From an uncultured Lachnospiraceae bacterium (GTDB taxonomy: Bacteria; Bacillota; Clostridia; Lachnospirales; Lachnospiraceae), in NCBI GenBank assembly GCA_946538445.1, contig CAMNGO010000016.1:1-20965 (forward strand): a stretch of DNA of 20,965 nt. Reading direction: 5' to 3'. This document shows, piece after piece, positions 6,659 to 13,749 of this stretch. The stretch's first letter is position 1. Each line of letters starts with the position of its first letter. The translations under genes and the position numbers were made by a program. The notes below the pieces were generated by a model. The model was not told where the DNA came from. It saw only the letters and a list, made by a program, of their open reading frames with translations, and ran no database searches.

Positions 6659-8857
6659 TTACAGATGCAAAACGCGCTCTTTAATCTCCTGAGTCCTTCC
6701 CTGATTCCAATACTGGGTCCCTATATAGCCGCAGGTTCTCCTTGCCACATTCATGGTTTTTTGGTCGCGGTTGCCGCAGTTGGGACATTCCCAGACCAGC
6801 TTATCATTCTTGTCTTTCACGATCTGAATCTCCCCGTCGTAGCCGCAGATCTGGCAGTAATCACTCTTGGTATTGAGCTCGGCGTACATGATATGCTCAT
6901 AGATATGCTTCATGACCGCCAGAACTGCCTCGATATTATTCTGCATATTGGGAACTTCCACATAGGAGATGGCTCCGCCCGGGGACAGAGCCTGGAACTC
7001 CGCTTCGAAGGTCAGTTTCTCGAAGGCGTCGATTTCTTCTGTCACATGGACATGATAACTGTTTGTTATATAATTGCGGTCCGTCACTCCCGGGATGATC
7101 CCAAAACGTTCCTGCAGACATTTGGCAAATTTGTAAGTGGTGGTTTCTATGGGGGTGCCATAAAGGCTGAAGTCGATATCGCTCTCTTCTTTCCACTTCT
7201 TGCAGGCATCATTGAGATGTCTCATGAGGGCCAGGGCAAATACCTTGCCCTTTTTCTCGGTGTGGCTTTCCCCGGTCATATATCTGGTGCATTCACAAAG
7301 CCCGGCATAGCCCAGAGATATGGTGGAATAACCGCCATAGAGCAGTTTGTCGATGGTTTCCCCTTTCGCCAGACGGGCCAGGGCACCATTTTGCCACAGG
7401 ATAGGCGCCACATCAGACCGGGTTCCAAGAAGCCTTTTATGCCGGAGCATCAGGGCCTCATGGCAGAGATCCAGCCTTTCATCCAGGATCTCCCAGAAAT
7501 CCCCCATATCGCCTCCCGAGGAGCAGGCTACATCCACCAGGTTGAGTGTGACAACCCCCTGATTAAAACGTCCATAGTACTTGTGCCTGCCAGGAACATA
7601 ATTCCCGGCCTTGGCTATGTTCTCATAGCCTCCTTCGGACCGGTCCGGTGTCAGGAATGACCGGCAGCCCATGCAGGGATAACAGTCTCCCTTCAGTTCA
7701 AACATGAGTTTCTCGGAAATGTAATCCGGTACCATTCTCTTGGCAGTACATTTGGCTGCCAGTCTGGTCAGATAATAGTATCTGCTGTCTTCGTGGACGT
7801 TGTCCTCCTCCAGCACATAGATCAGTTTGGGAAAGGCGGGGGTAATGTAGACACCCTTTTCATTTTTCACGCCCAGAATCCTCTGGTTGAGCATCTCCTC
7901 GATGATCAGAGCCAGATCATCTCTGGCCTGTCCTTCCTCCACCTCATCCAGATACATATAAACTGTGACAAAAGGCGCCTGACCGTTGGTGGTCATGAGA
8001 GTGATCACCTGGTACTGGATCATCTGGACACCTTTTTTCACTTCCTTGTGCACGCGCATCTCGGCAATCTCGTTGATTTTATCCTCATCAAGCGGGATTC
8101 CAATTGCCTCGAATTCCTCTCTCACATCTTTCCGCAGCTTCTCCCTGCTGATCTGTACAAATGGAACGAGATGGGACAGTGAGATGCTCTGTCCGCCATA
8201 CTGACAACTGGCGATCTGGGCTACGATCTGGGTGGCGATGTTACAGGCCGTGGTGAAGCTCTTGGGCTGATCGATTCCCACATCACTTAAAACAGTACCG
8301 TTTGTCAGCATATCTTCCAGGTTTACCAGACAACAGTTATGCATGTGGTGGGCAAAATAATCCGTGTCATGAAAATGGATGATTCCTTTTTCATGAGCAT
8401 CCCATATGTTCTCAGGGAGAAGAAAACGCTTGGTGATATCTTTGCTGACCTCCCCGGCTACATAATCCCTTTGTACACTGTTTACCGTAGGGTTCTTATT
8501 GGAATTTTCCTGAATTACTTCTTCGTTGCTATAATCAAGCAGGCTGAGAATCTGCTTATCTGTGGTATTGGACTTACGCACCAGGGCTCTCTTGTATCGG
8601 TAGGTAATATAATTTCTCGCTACATGGAAAGCTTTCTGATTCATGATCTGGTTTTCCACAAGGTCCTGGATCTCCTCCACACTCAGAGCACGTCCCATGC
8701 TCATGCAGGTTCTTTCCACATTTCTCACGATCTCATCAATCTGATCCTGGGTCATTCTCTCCTTTTCCTCCACGGAGAGATTGGCCTTCTTCACAGCATC
8801 CGCGATCTTGCGGGCATCAAATTCGACTTCCATTCCGCTTCTTTTTATAATATTCAT
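6659..8857 (-). CDS. nrdD: Anaerobic (class III) ribonucleoside-triphosphate reductase
   Basis: Reduces ribonucleoside triphosphates to deoxyribonucleotides with a glycyl radical, for DNA synthesis without oxygen. An N-terminal ATP-cone (IIKRSGMEVEFDARKI onward, about residues 2-95) is the allosteric site. The catalytic barrel follows. Near the C terminus are two Cys pairs (CQICG, CPNCG) of the structural zinc site and the RTCGY glycyl-radical motif (radical Gly about 710). With the start at 8857 the protein is 732 residues. Two earlier in-frame ATGs (8923 and 8890) lie in or at the end of the promoter, while AGGAG precedes 8857 by 9 nt. The activating enzyme gene nrdG is not next to it in this window. 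Expression is probably under NrdR, given the box pair at 8901-8948. Confidence 0.96.
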   Translation of the reverse strand: MNIIKRSGMEVEFDARKIADAVKKANLSVEEKERMTQDQIDEIVRNVERTCMSMGRALSVEEIQDLVENQIMNQKAFHVARNYITYRYKRALVRKSNTTDKQILSLLDYSNEEVIQENSNKNPTVNSVQRDYVAGEVSKDITKRFLLPENIWDAHEKGIIHFHDTDYFAHHMHNCCLVNLEDMLTNGTVLSDVGIDQPKSFTTACNIATQIVAQIASCQYGGQSISLSHLVPFVQISREKLRKDVREEFEAIGIPLDEDKINEIAEMRVHKEVKKGVQMIQYQVITLMTTNGQAPFVTVYMYLDEVEEGQARDDLALIIEEMLNQRILGVKNEKGVYITPAFPKLIYVLEEDNVHEDSRYYYLTRLAAKCTAKRMVPDYISEKLMFELKGDCYPCMGCRSFLTPDRSEGGYENIAKAGNYVPGRHKYYGRFNQGVVTLNLVDVACSSGGDMGDFWEILDERLDLCHEALMLRHKRLLGTRSDVAPILWQNGALARLAKGETIDKLLYGGYSTISLGYAGLCECTRYMTGESHTEKKGKVFALALMRHLNDACKKWKEESDIDFSLYGTPIETTTYKFAKCLQERFGIIPGVTDRNYITNSYHVHVTEEIDAFEKLTFEAEFQALSPGGAISYVEVPNMQNNIEAVLAVMKHIYEHIMYAELNTKSDYCQICGYDGEIQIVKDKNDKLVWECPNCGNRDQKTMNVARRTCGYIGTQYWNQGRTQEIKERVLHL

Positions 8858-8866
8858 CCTGGCAAT

Positions 8867-8871
8867 CTCCT
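8867..8871 (-). promoter_or_regulatory. Ribosome binding site that decides the nrdD start
   Basis: AGGAG on the minus strand lies 9 nt before the ATG at 8857. The longer reading frame starting at 8923 would begin inside the -35 box. The ATG at 8890 would coincide with the expected transcription start and have no leader. Confidence 0.8.
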
Positions 8872-8894
8872 TTTGAATATTCTTATCCATTTTT

Positions 8895-8923
8895 ATTCTA
8901 GCATGAGAAATTGTGTATCGCAA
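8895..8923 (-). promoter_or_regulatory. nrdD promoter
   Basis: Minus strand -35 TTGCGA (8923-8918), 17-nt spacer, -10 TAGAAT (8900-8895). The start is expected near 8888, giving a leader of about 30 nt to the ATG at 8857. The weaker NrdR-like box (8901-8916) fills the spacer. Confidence 0.7.
8901..8916 (-). promoter_or_regulatory. NrdR box, degenerate (inside promoter spacer)
   Basis: ACACAATTTCTCATGC on the minus strand matches the left half of the NrdR consensus (acaCwAtATaTwGtgt) well but the right half poorly. It starts 32 bp from the better box at 8933-8948, about three helical turns, the usual arrangement of NrdR box pairs. It lies exactly between -35 and -10. Confidence 0.55.
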
Positions 8924-8932
8924 TACGCCCCT

Positions 8933-8948
8933 ACACTATATTTTGTGG
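8933..8948 (-). promoter_or_regulatory. NrdR box, strong
   Basis: CCACAAAATATAGTGT on the minus strand fits the NrdR box consensus at nearly every position. It lies about 10 bp upstream of the nrdD -35. NrdR is the zinc-finger/ATP-cone repressor of ribonucleotide reductase genes, and a box pair here predicts repression when dATP is plentiful. Confidence 0.75.
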
Positions 8949-8956
8949 TTTATAAT

Positions 8957-8991
8957 AAAAAAACTCCCATGGACAATCATTCCATGGGAGT
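8957..8991 (-). terminator. Terminator of the response regulator-amidase operon
   Basis: On the minus strand, an 11-bp perfect stem ACTCCCATGGA/TCCATGGGAGT with a 7-nt loop is followed by seven T (8963-8957). It lies 40 nt after the amidase stop codon and just upstream of the nrdD control region. Confidence 0.9.
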
Positions 8992-9030
8992 CGTTCTCCT
9001 TCATTATAAAAATGATAAGGCATTTTCTAT

Positions 9031-10131
9031 TTATCGAATCCTGCCCTTAGCCTTCATAAAATCAACAACGCTCTGATACAAGGCTCTTCCATAGTTAGGC
9101 ATGTTGGCATTCATGGAGATACACTCTGTACGGTTGGAGATAAAACCATACTCGATCAGGCAGGCCGGCATATTCGTGTATTTTAAAACATAGAGTTTCG
9201 GCCGGTTTACCAGACCCCGGTTCTCAAACCCTGTTGCAGCGCAGGCCCCCTGCTGCATAGCCGTTGCCAACTCAAGGGAAGTGATGTTCCCTTTCTGTGT
9301 GACGGTATTCCGGTCCCTGCTGTAGAGGGTCTCCGTGCCGGTGGATGTTGACTTATAAGAATTGATATGAACACTGATAAAGATGTCTGCATTTACGTTA
9401 TTGGCCAGTGTGTAACGATTCTCCAGAGTGAGGGTCTGATCTCCTGTCCTGGTGTAGTACACCTGGAACCTGGTATCTTTATCAAAATACTTCTTGGCTT
9501 CGGTGACAATTCTTAAGGTCATGGTTTTCTCAAGGTTACCATTACCTGATGCTCCGGAATCCGATCCCCCGTGACCGGCGTCCAGCACCAAGACTACCTT
9601 GGAATTGCTGGAAGGTGCGATAATCGGAGTTCCTGCATTCACTTGAACCACATTTTTGGACACTTTATAATTTATTCCCAATGCCAGGGATACATCTTTG
9701 ATCGGGACGATCCAGCGTTTCTTCCCACTGCTCTTATACTTGGCATAGATGGGAGCGGTATCCCAGATAACCTCCTTGCCATCCACCAATACCTTCACGC
9801 TGCCATTGGTCATCACAACTTCGTGATTGCCACGGGTAAGTGTCAGGGTTTTATGTCCCACGTCTTTGTAAACCACACCCATACCGGCTGCTTTATATAT
9901 CGTGGACGCCGGACCTACATAGCAACCCTGTTTCATAAAGGTTGGTGTTTTTGTGATTGCCTTCTTCTTGCCATTGAGATAGATATGGGTCTTTTTCCTG
10001 GCATATGATGTCGTCTTCTTCTTATATACGATTTTGACCTTAGATGCAGCTTTCGCCTCCACCTGAGGAATCAGAGAGACTACCATCAAAAGTACAAGAA
10101 ACAAACCAATCATCTTTTTGAATCGTTTCAT
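9031..10131 (-). CDS. Secreted N-acetylmuramoyl-L-alanine amidase (Amidase_3)
   Basis: Predicted to cut the bond between MurNAc and the L-Ala of the stem peptide outside the cell. A signal peptide (MKRFKKMIG, then a hydrophobic core to about residue 22, cleavage near AKA at 26-28) leads to an approximately 140-residue lysine-rich region resembling the copper-amine-oxidase-type N-terminal domain often fused to amidases. The catalytic Amidase_3 domain spans about 178-362. The zinc ligands are His187 (LDAGHGG), Glu201 (NLEKT) and His255 (SVHIN), with catalytic Glu327 (IEYGF). AGGAGG eight nt upstream supports the start. It lies 44 nt downstream of the response-regulator gene on the same strand with no terminator between; a possible internal promoter is at 10159-10186. 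A strong terminator follows. Confidence 0.94.
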   Translation of the reverse strand: MKRFKKMIGLFLVLLMVVSLIPQVEAKAASKVKIVYKKKTTSYARKKTHIYLNGKKKAITKTPTFMKQGCYVGPASTIYKAAGMGVVYKDVGHKTLTLTRGNHEVVMTNGSVKVLVDGKEVIWDTAPIYAKYKSSGKKRWIVPIKDVSLALGINYKVSKNVVQVNAGTPIIAPSSNSKVVLVLDAGHGGSDSGASGNGNLEKTMTLRIVTEAKKYFDKDTRFQVYYTRTGDQTLTLENRYTLANNVNADIFISVHINSYKSTSTGTETLYSRDRNTVTQKGNITSLELATAMQQGACAATGFENRGLVNRPKLYVLKYTNMPACLIEYGFISNRTECISMNANMPNYGRALYQSVVDFMKAKGRIR

Positions 10132-10158
10132 ACTTTTCTCCTCCTGTAATTCTTTTCC

Positions 10159-10186
10159 CTAATATATCAAAACAGTTATATATCAA
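10159..10186 (-). promoter_or_regulatory. Possible internal promoter for the amidase
   Basis: Minus strand TTGATA (10186-10181), 16-nt spacer, TATTAG (10164-10159). It overlaps two copies of TTTGATATAT with 16-bp periodicity at the end of the regulator gene. The match could be chance in AT-rich sequence. Confidence 0.35.
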
Positions 10187-10850
10187 AGCAATAGCCGACC
10201 CCATATACCGTCTTTATATATGGATAATCCTTGGTAAGTTTGGCGCGGAGTTTCTTCACCAGCGTATCCACACTCCGGTATCCTCCCACATAGTCATATC
10301 CCCACACGGAATCCAGGATCTTGTCTCTGGAAAGGATTACACCGCGGTGATGGATAAAATAATCCAGCAGATAAAACTCTTTGGCAGTGAGAGTCATCGG
10401 TTCTCCGGCCAGATAGATCCGGTTGCTTTCATAATCCACCGTCAAAGCCCCTTCCGTCTTCACGGATATGTTGGTCTTTACGTCCCTTCGAAGGATGGCA
10501 CCGATATGGGCTTCCAGCAGCTCCATGGGAACAGGTTTTATCATATAGTCATCGATCTGTAATGAATAGGCATAGAGCTGGCTCTCCAGGCGATCATCCT
10601 CCGCCAGGATGACGGTTCTGATCTCAGGATGGAGTTTGGCGCTGCGCATCACATCATATTCGGATCCGGCAGGAACAGAAAGGTCAAAAATAAACAGATC
10701 CGGCCTATGTTTTTCATTGGACAACATCCGGATAGCGCCATCATATTCCGTACACCAGATCACACTGTATGTTCTCTCACGAAAGTAGGCCGCCATCTCT
10801 TTACATGTGGATTCCAGCCTGCTCAGTATCATGATTCTGCTATTTTTCAT
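10176..10850 (-). CDS. Orphan OmpR-family response regulator with atypical receiver
   Basis: DNA-binding transcription regulator. The receiver domain (about 1-120) keeps a candidate phosphoacceptor Asp56 (FIFDLS) and Lys105 (MIKP). It lacks the usual acidic pair after beta-1 (the sequence is IMILSRLES), and Ala83 stands where Thr/Ser is normal (VILAEDD). Classical phosphotransfer is therefore doubtful. The winged helix (about 130-224) is typical: LTAKEFYLLDYF, RDKILDSVWGYDY, and a C-terminal hairpin ending in VYGVGYCF. The length of 224 is normal for the family. No histidine kinase gene is adjacent. It is divergent from the AAA+ gene and followed by the amidase, so it may control both as well as itself (inference). 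The ribosome binding site is weak (AGGG about 9 nt upstream). Confidence 0.9.
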   Translation of the reverse strand: MKNSRIMILSRLESTCKEMAAYFRERTYSVIWCTEYDGAIRMLSNEKHRPDLFIFDLSVPAGSEYDVMRSAKLHPEIRTVILAEDDRLESQLYAYSLQIDDYMIKPVPMELLEAHIGAILRRDVKTNISVKTEGALTVDYESNRIYLAGEPMTLTAKEFYLLDYFIHHRGVILSRDKILDSVWGYDYVGGYRSVDTLVKKLRAKLTKDYPYIKTVYGVGYCFDI

Positions 10851-10898
10851 ATCTGTATACCCTAATATTCAAGACTATCGTTATGTCGTTGTTCCTTT

Positions 10899-10927
10899 AT
10901 AATACCCAATTAAATGAATTCTCGCAA
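10899..10927 (-). promoter_or_regulatory. Response regulator promoter
   Basis: Minus strand -35 TTGCGA (10927-10922), 17-nt spacer, -10 TATTAT (10904-10899). The start is expected near 10892, about 42 nt before the ATG. The CGCAAG...CTTACG site at 10923-10939 covers its -35. Confidence 0.65.
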
Positions 10928-10984
10928 GTAATTCTTACGATTTTTTTAATTTTACATATAAAGAGTATATAATTCGTAAGAATT
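10923..10984. promoter_or_regulatory. Candidate operator pair in the divergent promoter region
   Basis: AATTCTTACGA (10930-10940) and its exact reverse complement TCGTAAGAATT (10974-10984) are 44 bp apart. The first overlaps an imperfect palindrome CGCAAG-TAATT-CTTACG (10923-10939). Site 1 covers the -35 of the regulator gene. Site 2 abuts the -10 of the AAA+ gene. The binding protein is unknown; the adjacent regulator is the natural candidate. Confidence 0.5.
10968..10973 (+). promoter_or_regulatory. -10 element of the AAA+ gene promoter
   Basis: Perfect TATAAT with no good -35 at 16-18 nt upstream (TTTAAT or TTAATT). The start is expected near 10980. A strong -10 with a poor -35 is typical of activator-dependent promoters, and site 1 of the candidate operator lies about 40-57 bp upstream of that start. 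Confidence 0.5.
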
Positions 10985-11010
10985 TATATATCATGAAATC
11001 AGAACACATT

Positions 11011-11017
11011 AAAGGAG
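11011..11017 (+). promoter_or_regulatory. Ribosome binding site that decides the AAA+ gene start
   Basis: AAAGGAG lies 11 nt before the ATG at 11029. An in-frame ATG at 10993 has no ribosome binding site and would place this site inside the coding region, so 11029 is preferred. Confidence 0.75.
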
Positions 11018-11028
11018 ATAAAAGAACC

Positions 11029-12678
11029 ATGACCACAACCCCTATGAAAACATCTCTAAAAGATACCCTGGCAAGAGCCCATGCTCTTTTTCTGCAGGCG
11101 GACAATCCCCTCTCTGCGGAAATGACCACCCTGCGTGCCACCTTTCTTTCCCCCCACCGTGTGGAAGAATTCGGGGATGACGAGCTGTTTTTATTTTTTC
11201 TGGAGAATCTGATCCGGAACCGGGACCGCATGTCTTTTCCGGAGGAAACATCCTTATACCGCAGCTATTTTACTGACTGTATCAGACTGAAAAATCTGGA
11301 ACAGTCCCTGCCCGGTTACTGTGCAGACAGCTACCTGGCCGACAGTCTGAATATGCTGGACATCTTGAAAACCCCCTACTATTCCAGCTATTTTCAGACT
11401 TTGATTGCCATGAAGTCAACCTTCCGGGAAACCGGTATCATGAATCAGACGCTGAAGGATTTTTACGGTATTATGATCAAATCACCGGAAGACCACCTTC
11501 CCCTGATTCCTGCCATAGCGGATCAGGGCCTTTTCTACCGCAGCCTTCCTGTGGAAGACGAGCAGGTAATCCGGCAGCTCCTCTTATCCACCCTGGCCTT
11601 ATATACAAAGGCAGATTCCTCCATGGAAGATCTGACCGCTTATCTGGAAAGGGAGAAAGAATATTTCCGGACATCTTCCCGGGCTGATCTTTGGACCATC
11701 GAGTCTCTGCCGGAATTGCTGGCGGAGCGGACGCTGTATCTTGATCTCTCTCCCTCCACGGGAATATTACGCAATAGTAAATCAGGAAGTATGTCATTTC
11801 AGGAAATCAACAGCGAATTCCTGAACCACTACGCTTACAATATGAATGCCAGAAGCTATCTGACCAATCCGGCCATAGGCCGCGATCAGGAGATTGAAGA
11901 CCTGGCCCTCATTTTAATCTCTCCAAAGAAGTCCCCCATCCTGCTTGGGGAAGCCGGTGTGGGAAAAACTTCCGTGGTGGAAGGTCTGGCTTATGCTCTG
12001 CAGCAGGGAAAAGCCCCTTCTCTTCTGAAAGATAAGAAGATCTTTAAACTGACTACCACTTCCCTGCTAAGCGGTACCAAATATGTAGGTGAAATGGAAG
12101 AGCGGATGAAGAAACTCATGGAGGAACTGGCCAAATATCCCGATGTGATCTTATTTATAGATGAGATTCACACCATCGTGGGAGCCGGTTCCACAGAGAG
12201 TTCCAACAATGATATAGCAAATATGCTCAAGCCTTACATCGACCGCGGAGATATCAAGATCATCGGAGCCACCACCTCCGGGGAATACCATCGTTTTATC
12301 AAATATGACCAGGCCCTCTCCCGGCGCTTCTACCCTATTCTGGTGGAGGAGCCCGGGCAGGAACTCTGCCTGGAAATCATGGAGGGATCCATCCCTGCCA
12401 TATCCCAGGCAACAAAAGTAATGAATCCTTTCTCCCGGGAGGATACCAGGAGGCTTCTCTCTATCCTGTTGGATATCTCCACAATCGAAAATCAGCCGGA
12501 AGACCTTAAGACCCGATGGCCGGAACTGCCCCTCTCCCTGCTGGAAATGGCTTTCTCCTATGCAGCCCTGGCTTCCAGGCAAAGCCTGCAGGTGGAAGAT
12601 TTCATCCATGCGGTCTCCCACAGCAACCGTTTGAAGAATTCTGTCAAAAAGGATGCAGGGAAATATTTTGTCTTATAA
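11029..12678 (+). CDS. Single-module ClpB/ClpC-D1-like AAA+ ATPase
   Basis: Likely an ATP-driven protein unfoldase or remodelling factor. With the start at 11029 it is 549 residues. The N-terminal half (about 1-275) is largely alpha-helical in composition and not recognised. The C-terminal half is one AAA+ module most like the first ATPase domain of ClpA/B/C: Walker A GEAGVGKT (307-314), a pore-loop-like GTKYVGEMEER (349-359), Walker B ILFIDE (374-379), sensor-1 region IIGATTSGEY, and a paired-arginine finger in ALSRRF. The second ATPase domain of Clp proteins and a ClpP-binding loop are absent. A putative metallopeptidase gene follows 141 bp downstream with its own promoter. The start region overlaps probable control sites shared with the divergent response regulator. 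The substrate is unknown. Confidence 0.85.
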   Translation: MTTTPMKTSLKDTLARAHALFLQADNPLSAEMTTLRATFLSPHRVEEFGDDELFLFFLENLIRNRDRMSFPEETSLYRSYFTDCIRLKNLEQSLPGYCADSYLADSLNMLDILKTPYYSSYFQTLIAMKSTFRETGIMNQTLKDFYGIMIKSPEDHLPLIPAIADQGLFYRSLPVEDEQVIRQLLLSTLALYTKADSSMEDLTAYLEREKEYFRTSSRADLWTIESLPELLAERTLYLDLSPSTGILRNSKSGSMSFQEINSEFLNHYAYNMNARSYLTNPAIGRDQEIEDLALILISPKKSPILLGEAGVGKTSVVEGLAYALQQGKAPSLLKDKKIFKLTTTSLLSGTKYVGEMEERMKKLMEELAKYPDVILFIDEIHTIVGAGSTESSNNDIANMLKPYIDRGDIKIIGATTSGEYHRFIKYDQALSRRFYPILVEEPGQELCLEIMEGSIPAISQATKVMNPFSREDTRRLLSILLDISTIENQPEDLKTRWPELPLSLLEMAFSYAALASRQSLQVEDFIHAVSHSNRLKNSVKKDAGKYFVL

Positions 12679-12748
12679 TTCTGTGTCTTTTAGCAGTTCA
12701 AAGGAACATTCCGGACGGAATTAACCAAAAAATGATAGGAAACGTTTT

Positions 12749-12777
12749 TTGACTAGGAAAGATATCTGTGATAAGAT
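12749..12777 (+). promoter_or_regulatory. Promoter of the putative metallopeptidase gene
   Basis: TTGACT (12749-12754), 17-nt spacer, TAAGAT (12772-12777). The start is expected near 12784, leaving a leader of about 36 nt. The gap between the AAA+ stop and this promoter shows no convincing terminator, so readthrough is also possible. Confidence 0.7.
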
Positions 12778-12819
12778 AAAGATAATAGATGCAGTGGGCC
12801 CATATGAGGATAAGAAGTT

Positions 12820-13686
12820 ATGGCAGATCAGATAGAATTAAGACTGAATAAGATCAAAACTTCATATATGAACTTTTTTAAGATCGATGATCATGATCTT
12901 CAGGTAATCACTACGGATGACATGTATACTTGCCAGAAGAACTATGGTTTCACGGAGAGTGATATCCGTGTTCTCGACGAGGCCAAGGCCAGAGCCAACT
13001 GGGCTCATGTGGCTGCCTGCATGAAATATCCCAAGACCATGGATGAACCTTTCACCCTGATTTTTAAGAGACCTTATCTGAAGAGGGTCGATGAGGCGGA
13101 ACTGTACCGCCTGATGTTCCATGAGCTCACCCATTATGTGGACTATAAGGATTATGCGCGGATTCATAATCTCAGTTCCTATCGCGAGCTTTTCCAAAAC
13201 CGTGAGACAGCTCTTTTCCAGCACTGGTCCGAGTATCATGCAGAGCGTCGCGGTTACGGTGCCTACCTGAAGCACCGCCATGGAGTACGTCTCAAGTTTG
13301 ATCCCACTCCAAGAAAGATCAAGATCATGGAAGAGGAGACTTTAAAGAATATGATGTACTATGCGGAGCATTATATCAATACCGCAGAGTACGGAGAGTC
13401 CCGTCAGATCTACTTTACCATGCATCTGCTGTCACGTATCAGCATCTGGCTGCAGATCCTTCCCTATCAGGTGGAAGATATCCTGACCAATCAGATTTTT
13501 AAATACCGTGGCATGGAATGGATCAAGAAGCTTCTCCACCTCTTCCTTAAATATCCTACTCTGGATGAGATGGATCCCCACTTCCCTGAGATGGTAAGAA
13601 TCATCGCAGAGAGTATGACCATGGGTAAGGATGAGGTATTTGAACATGCCGCATGTCTGGATGCCCTGGACGAGATTATCTTCTGA
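12820..13686 (+). CDS. Putative zinc metallopeptidase (HELTH), function unknown
   Basis: A 288-residue, probably cytosolic protein with no signal peptide. MFHELTHYVDY contains an HExxH zinc motif (His101-His105, catalytic Glu102). A plausible third ligand lies in SEYHAERRGYGAY (Glu138 or Glu142), about 33-37 residues downstream, as in gluzincin-like and ImmA/IrrE-like peptidases. The remainder (about 165-288) is helical in composition and not recognised. GAGG about 10 nt upstream is a modest ribosome binding site. It has its own promoter and a strong terminator. Its position after the AAA+ ATPase suggests an unfoldase-peptidase pair, but that is inference. No known family name is assigned. 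Confidence 0.8.
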   Translation: MADQIELRLNKIKTSYMNFFKIDDHDLQVITTDDMYTCQKNYGFTESDIRVLDEAKARANWAHVAACMKYPKTMDEPFTLIFKRPYLKRVDEAELYRLMFHELTHYVDYKDYARIHNLSSYRELFQNRETALFQHWSEYHAERRGYGAYLKHRHGVRLKFDPTPRKIKIMEEETLKNMMYYAEHYINTAEYGESRQIYFTMHLLSRISIWLQILPYQVEDILTNQIFKYRGMEWIKKLLHLFLKYPTLDEMDPHFPEMVRIIAESMTMGKDEVFEHAACLDALDEIIF

Positions 13687-13708
13687 TTTATTTATATTTG
13701 CATAGAAT

Positions 13709-13738
13709 AAGGAGTTATCATACGATAACTCCTTTTTT
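13709..13738 (+). terminator. Terminator of the putative metallopeptidase gene
   Basis: Perfect 11-bp stem AAGGAGTTATC/GATAACTCCTT with a 4-nt loop ATAC, followed by four further T (13735-13738). It lies 22 nt after the stop codon and 12 nt before the end of the convergent Nudix gene. Confidence 0.93.
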
Positions 13739-13749
13739 GTTTCCTTGTT

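Noticed and set aside
6665..7660. A long (331-codon) open frame on the plus strand opposite nrdD, and several shorter ones opposite nrdD and pfkA.
   Set aside because: They lie inside strongly conserved nrdD or pfkA sequence on the other strand, have no ribosome binding site and no recognisable domain; they follow from codon bias of the real genes.
8858..8923. Longer nrdD starting at the ATG at 8923.
   Set aside because: That ATG lies within the -35 element, and the AGGAG site clearly serves 8857; the extra residues do not belong to the ATP-cone.
10993..11028. AAA+ gene starting at the ATG at 10993.
   Set aside because: There is no ribosome binding site before it, and a good one lies within this stretch for the ATG at 11029.
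12679..12748. Terminator after the AAA+ gene (ATTCCG/CGGAAT stem).
   Set aside because: The stem is only about 5-6 bp with a tiny loop and is not followed by a T run.
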